64,000 bases of DNA from assembly GCF_015561195.1 (NCBI RefSeq), contig NZ_JADMSU010000002.1:1-64000 (forward strand), given 5' to 3'. The position numbers and the translations under genes are program-made. The stretch is from Collinsella aerofaciens. GTDB lineage: Bacteria > Actinomycetota > Coriobacteriia > Coriobacteriales > Coriobacteriaceae. This document shows, one piece after another, positions 60,748 to 64,000 of this stretch; within the stretch, counting starts at the first letter, position 1, and each line of letters opens with the position of its first letter. Below the pieces are notes generated by a model. The model saw only the letters and a list, made by a program, of their open reading frames with translations, was not told where the DNA came from and did no database searches.

Positions 60748-62196
60748 TTAGGCCTTGGCGGCAGCAGCGTCCTCGTCGAGCTGCTCCTTGGTAAAGCCAA
60801 AGAGGTAAGCGATGACGGCTGCGGAAACAAACGCAGCGCCCGAGGCAACGCATCCCCAAACGAGATTAGCAGTTCCGCCGGCAACAAATCCAGTAACGCC
60901 CAGAATATTAGTCGCGCCCAAAACATACGTGGTCACATTGGTGAGAGCCGCGATCAGGCCGCCGATGGCACCGCCGGCAACCATGGCACCCAGGCAGCGG
61001 GTGTACTTAAAGCCGCAGCCATACAGCGCGGGCTCCGTCACGCCACCGACAATGCCGGAGAGCGAGAAGCCAAGCATGGCACCCTTTTCGTCGGTCTCCT
61101 TAAGGCGCAGGAAGGCGCCGAAGGCCATACCCCACGTGGCGAACTGGGCGATACCGCCCGCGACCATAACGCAAGAATCAGAGCCCAAGGTGAGCAGTTG
61201 CACAATGCCCAGGGTAAGCAGAACCTGATGCATACCGGTCATAACCAAGAACTCCCAAAGCGCGGCAATGGCGACGAGGGAGAGGATCGTGACGATGCCG
61301 CCAGTGTTACCGAGGCCGAACATAAAGTTGCCGACCAGGTTGCCCAGAATGGAGCCGATCGGAGCTAGAGCGCACAGAGAAACGGGGATCATCACAGCCA
61401 TGGTGCACACGGGCACAAACACCGTGGAGAGCATGTCGGGGATAATCTTTTTCATGAACTTTTCGACGACCATCAGCACTGGCATGGAGAGCACCATGGG
61501 AAGCACGGTCGCAGAATAGTTGTTTAGCTGAGCCGGGAGCACGCCATAAACCATGGTGGTCGTAGCACCCGAATCAGCAGCGGCATTGACCAACGTCATG
61601 AACTCGGGGGCAATGAGCACGCCGCCGAGCATCATGCCAAGCGACTGGCTGCAGCCAAGCTGTTTTGCGGCAGCCCAGCCCAGATAGACAGGAAGGAAAT
61701 AGTAGCCAGCGTTGTAAATCCAGTTGTAGAAGAAATTGTAGATGTCGGAATCGGCAGACCAGATACCGAGCATGCCGTCGCCGCAAAGTACGGCAATGGT
61801 GCGGAACATGGCGGCACCCATGATGATGGGGATCGTCATGACCATAGTCTTGGACAGGTAGTTGAGGGTCTTCTTGCCCGCAGTCTTGAGCGTCAGCGGC
61901 TCCTTGGTGCCGTCATCGAGGTTCTCGTCAATGGAGCCTTCGCCCTTGACGCCCAGCGCAATGGCGGCGTCATAGACCTTCGGCACGTTCTGGCCAATGA
62001 TGACCTGATACTGGCCGCCAGACCACTGTGCGCCCAGCACGCCCTTGATCTTCTTTACTTCATCGTCATTGGGAATGGACTGATCCTTGAGGTTCAGACG
62101 CAGGCGGGTCATGCAGTGCGTCGCGTTCGTCACATTGGAGGCGCCGCCGACGGCAGCAAGCACGTCCTCGGCAATCTTCTTGTTATCGACAGCCAT
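60748..62196 (-). CDS. PTS transporter EIIBC, glucose/beta-glucoside family
   Basis: A 482-residue sugar phosphotransferase permease. The N-terminal EIIB domain has the phospho-acceptor Cys 28 in NATHCMTRLRLNL. After a charged linker, the EIIC domain spans about residues 105-470 with ten or so hydrophobic segments and MTGMHQVLLTLG, GGVTEPALYG. No EIIA domain is fused, so another protein supplies it. The transporter imports and phosphorylates a beta-glucoside or N-acetylated disaccharide. The start ATG at 62196 is preferred over an upstream TTG because of its GAAGGG ribosome site. It is transcribed after a BglG-type antiterminator, with a regulatory leader between them. Confidence 0.92.
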   Translation of the reverse strand: MAVDNKKIAEDVLAAVGGASNVTNATHCMTRLRLNLKDQSIPNDDEVKKIKGVLGAQWSGGQYQVIIGQNVPKVYDAAIALGVKGEGSIDENLDDGTKEPLTLKTAGKKTLNYLSKTMVMTIPIIMGAAMFRTIAVLCGDGMLGIWSADSDIYNFFYNWIYNAGYYFLPVYLGWAAAKQLGCSQSLGMMLGGVLIAPEFMTLVNAAADSGATTTMVYGVLPAQLNNYSATVLPMVLSMPVLMVVEKFMKKIIPDMLSTVFVPVCTMAVMIPVSLCALAPIGSILGNLVGNFMFGLGNTGGIVTILSLVAIAALWEFLVMTGMHQVLLTLGIVQLLTLGSDSCVMVAGGIAQFATWGMAFGAFLRLKETDEKGAMLGFSLSGIVGGVTEPALYGCGFKYTRCLGAMVAGGAIGGLIAALTNVTTYVLGATNILGVTGFVAGGTANLVWGCVASGAAFVSAAVIAYLFGFTKEQLDEDAAAAKA

Positions 62197-62333
62197 GTCG
62201 AATCCCTTCTCTTCCAACTAAAGGCCGTGGGACTTCACGGCACCAAGACGCACGATTCCGCTCGCGCCTGCGCAGCGCACGATATCAGTTGGCAAGAGAT
62301 TGATTTGCATGTGATTCCCGGGTGGATCGACAT
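62197..62333. other. Leader segment of the PTS gene
   Basis: About 137 bases between the terminator and the PTS start. Apart from the ribosome site I see no further strong structure or gene. Confidence 0.3.
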
Positions 62334-62405
62334 GAAAAAAGCCCCGCGCACAACCGACAGAGACCCAATTATGGCCTCGGCAGAATCGGTAGTGCCTCTC
62401 GGAGC
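62334..62405 (-). terminator. Leader terminator before the PTS gene
   Basis: On the minus strand GCTCC-GCAC-ACCGA pairs, with small internal loops, with TCGGT-GTGC-GGGGC and is followed by TTTTTT. The 5' arm overlaps the antiterminator-like element at 62401-62424, so the two folds exclude each other. Confidence 0.65.
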
Positions 62406-62424
62406 TGCGCCGTGAGTAACACCC
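62401..62424 (-). promoter_or_regulatory. Probable RAT (ribonucleic antiterminator) for the BglG-type protein
   Basis: The minus strand reads GGGTGTTACT, a variable part, then GCAG, in line with the RAT consensus GGATTGTTACT-N-GCAGGCAAAACC bound by BglG/LicT proteins. It overlaps the start of the leader terminator. Bound antiterminator would block termination and allow PTS expression. Confidence 0.6.
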
Positions 62425-62472
62425 AACACACGGCGAGTATATGCGGCAGATGCGTTCGTTGCGGCTCAGATT

Positions 62473-62506
62473 ACCGACGAACGGTAGCAAACGACCCGCG
62501 AACGGT
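62473..62506. promoter_or_regulatory. Two 13-bp operator-like direct repeats
   Basis: ACCGACGAACGGT at 62473-62485 and ACCCGCGAACGGT at 62494-62506, start-to-start spacing 21 bases, two helical turns. Each is nearly palindromic. They lie just after the antiterminator gene, in the position for an operator of a PTS-operon promoter. Confidence 0.5.
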
Positions 62507-62536
62507 CGCCATGACGGAAAGGAAATACCAGAGAGC

Positions 62537-63373
62537 CTATTTATCCGAGTGGACAGAAGCCACGCGGTTCACATGCATGATCAGATAGACGAGTTCTTCT
62601 TGGGCCAATGGCTCGCCAAAGGCCTCTTGAATCAGATCGTCGACACGATGAGCGCAACGCGACGCCGCCGGATACTGCTCCACGAGCACGTCGTAAAGAC
62701 CGGAGTTCTCGGTATCGATCGGCTCTTTCTTTGCCACGCGGTCGAGCAGATAGCGTACATGAGTGGCAAAGCGAGTAAAGGCGAACGACGAGCGATCAAC
62801 CTTCACACCCAACTCTTCTTGAATAATCGCGACCGTCATATCGAGCAGATGCTCTTCATGTTGTTCAGCCAGCACGCGCCGCTCGCTCGGCTTAACCGAT
62901 GCGTTGACAATCGACATGGCAATGCCCGCGGCCTCGCTTCGGGGCATACGCACGCGAAAGCTTTTCTGAATGCCGCGAACGGCCAGCTCGCCCAAGCGGT
63001 ATTCGATGGGATGCAGCTGCTCCAGATCGCGCTCGAGCGACAACGACACCACCATATGTTCGCGGGCGCGCTTAATGGCAAACTGAATATGGTCTGCCAA
63101 TGTAATGGGAAGGTTAGGACTCAATTCGTACGAAAGCTGTCCGGTCGCGATATCGGCCAGCTGAGCAGAAAACTCCAGCACCTCGGGATCGACCTCATCG
63201 ATAAACGCCAGGTACTTTGAATCAATGCCGTAAAAGGTACGCGTGATGACATCCAGGTCGACTTCATGTGGCATATCGCCAAAGCCGATACCGCGACCCA
63301 GCGCGATAAGCTGACGCCCCGCGCCGTCTTCGCAGATAGCGGCGTTATGGTTAATGCGCTGGATAGCCCTCAT
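62537..63373 (-). CDS. BglG/LicT family transcription antiterminator
   Basis: A 278-residue antiterminator. The N-terminal RNA-binding (CAT) domain, MRAIQRINHNAAICEDGAGR and GRGIGFG, is followed by two PRD regulatory domains with candidate phosphorylation histidines (ADHIQFAIKRAREH; near SAQLADIATG; THVRYLLDRV; LVYLIMHVNRV). In the LicT model, PTS-dependent phosphorylation of the PRD histidines controls dimerisation and RNA binding. It lies upstream of the PTS gene on the same strand and should control it through the leader structures. The start ATG at 63373 is ten bases after AGGAG; the frame is open 13 codons further upstream. Confidence 0.9.
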   Translation of the reverse strand: MRAIQRINHNAAICEDGAGRQLIALGRGIGFGDMPHEVDLDVITRTFYGIDSKYLAFIDEVDPEVLEFSAQLADIATGQLSYELSPNLPITLADHIQFAIKRAREHMVVSLSLERDLEQLHPIEYRLGELAVRGIQKSFRVRMPRSEAAGIAMSIVNASVKPSERRVLAEQHEEHLLDMTVAIIQEELGVKVDRSSFAFTRFATHVRYLLDRVAKKEPIDTENSGLYDVLVEQYPAASRCAHRVDDLIQEAFGEPLAQEELVYLIMHVNRVASVHSDK

Positions 63374-63391
63374 GGATTCATCGCTCCTACT

Positions 63392-63423
63392 AAAAAGCGC
63401 CGCACAGACCATCCACGCGGCGC
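63392..63423 (-). terminator. Terminator after the metallophosphoesterase gene
   Basis: On the minus strand GCGCCGC, a 13-base loop, GCGGCGC, then TTTTT. It ends about 20 bases before the antiterminator start and may also act as a leader terminator for that gene. Confidence 0.85.
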
Positions 63424-63446
63424 GTTCATTCTACCTGCACTTACAA

Positions 63447-63992
63447 CTACAGTCCAAAGAAGCCGAGAATCTGGTCGCGGCTAACGGGCTTGTAGTTGTT
63501 GGCATCGAGGCCAACGTCGTAGCGAAAGATAGGGCGCTCGCGATCGCGATTGCGCGCGTTGGTGCGGTCTCCCCTACTGTGAATGTGCCCGTGCAGCATG
63601 ATGGCGCCGCGCGCCTTGCCATTCCAGCTGAGCATGGGGTAATGGCTCATTACCAGGCGATGGCCCTTAGCGTAACCGGGGGCGACCTCCAGATAATCGC
63701 GCACCTCATCCCAAATGTGCGGCGCGTCCGGATCTCCCCAATCGCCATCATGGTTACCACGGATGAGCGTCACGTTCTGGCATTCGATGCGCTCGCGCAG
63801 GCGCACTGCCTCCGCCATGGGCAAACGATACGTAAAGTCTCCCAGGATATAGAGGCGGTCGTCCACAGCCACGCACTCATTGATGGCATCGATGACCTTG
63901 CGGTTCATCTCCTCGACCGAATCAAACGGTCGATCCACGTCGTGCAAGATATTCGTATCGCCCAGGTGCAGATCGGCGGTAAACCACATCAT
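63447..63992 (-). CDS. Small metallophosphoesterase
   Basis: A 181-residue calcineurin-like phosphoesterase. FTADLHLGDTNI carries the first metal ligands, LYILGDFTY the second, LIRGNHDGD the conserved GNH(D/E), then MSHYPML and LHGHIHSRG the remaining histidines. All metal-binding residues are present, so it should be active on a phosphate ester or nucleic acid phosphate. The start is near the right edge of the window, so the upstream region cannot be judged; the ATG at 63992 or the next codon is the start. Confidence 0.9.
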   Translation of the reverse strand: MMWFTADLHLGDTNILHDVDRPFDSVEEMNRKVIDAINECVAVDDRLYILGDFTYRLPMAEAVRLRERIECQNVTLIRGNHDGDWGDPDAPHIWDEVRDYLEVAPGYAKGHRLVMSHYPMLSWNGKARGAIMLHGHIHSRGDRTNARNRDRERPIFRYDVGLDANNYKPVSRDQILGFFGL

Positions 63993-64000
63993 CGTCTCTG

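Noticed and set aside
1-64000. CRISPR arrays, prophage or transposase genes.
   Set aside because: No regularly spaced identical repeats of 25-40 bases and no integrase, transposase, capsid or terminase sequence were found in any frame I read.

Overview
Organism and composition. The window is GC-rich bacterial chromosome with dense, mostly leftward operons and strong Shine-Dalgarno sequences. Gene content fits the Coriobacteriia, most likely Collinsella or a close relative: a one-chain PurL/PurQ, an infC-rpmI-rplT operon, a RecJ-helicase fusion, a DUF3516 helicase, amino-acid-fermentation transport and Etf-linked lactate/2-hydroxyacid oxidation. The genus is inferred from gene content and style, not from a marker alignment. 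No prophage, insertion sequence, CRISPR array or plasmid gene was seen.

Layout. 1-2100: a non-coding edge, then infC-rpmI-rplT on the minus strand behind a leader attenuator, with infC probably starting at AUA; a tRNA-Leu(CAA) has a decayed duplicate of its 3' end nearby. 2100-14061: mostly minus-strand housekeeping genes (transglutaminase-like protein, class II aldolase, metallo-beta-lactamase-fold hydrolase, RelA/SpoT, RecJ-helicase fusion, CutC with a DUF4931 protein), with one plus-strand BASS-type transporter. 14062-14386: a gene-free stretch made of nested inverted repeats, including a cloverleaf-like fold. 14387-20686: a branched-chain amino acid ABC transporter (livHMGF) with two paralogous substrate-binding lipoproteins. 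20938-34599: homoserine dehydrogenase, an SDR enzyme, a Kef-type antiporter followed by three tandem hairpins, PurL, an EamA transporter, a diguanylate cyclase, KdgT, AzlCD and an HD hydrolase. 34596-38221: a 2-hydroxyacid dehydrogenase with EtfB and a ferredoxin-fused EtfA, resembling the electron-confurcating lactate dehydrogenase of acetogens.

38568-41774 is an operon of small unrecognised proteins, four of them exported or membrane anchored, two sharing a related beta-rich motif. 42696-48314 is the most interesting locus: a TerB-N/TerB-C protein, a BrxD-like P-loop ATPase and an Lhr/BrxHI-like helicase in one direction, with a near-consensus LexA box in the promoter. This looks like a DNA-damage-inducible DNA-processing or defence module without the rest of BREX.

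48340-63992: a spermidine-synthase-like protein with an Elp3-type tRNA-modifying enzyme, a DUF4097 protein translationally coupled to a membrane-anchored XRE regulator, a methyltransferase, TrmB, a DUF3516 helicase behind a short terminal-inverted-repeat element, a DUF2130 predicted nuclease, and a sugar operon (BglG-type antiterminator, PTS EIIBC, YdjC deacetylase) with a visible antiterminator/terminator pair in its leader. The window ends in a small metallophosphoesterase gene.
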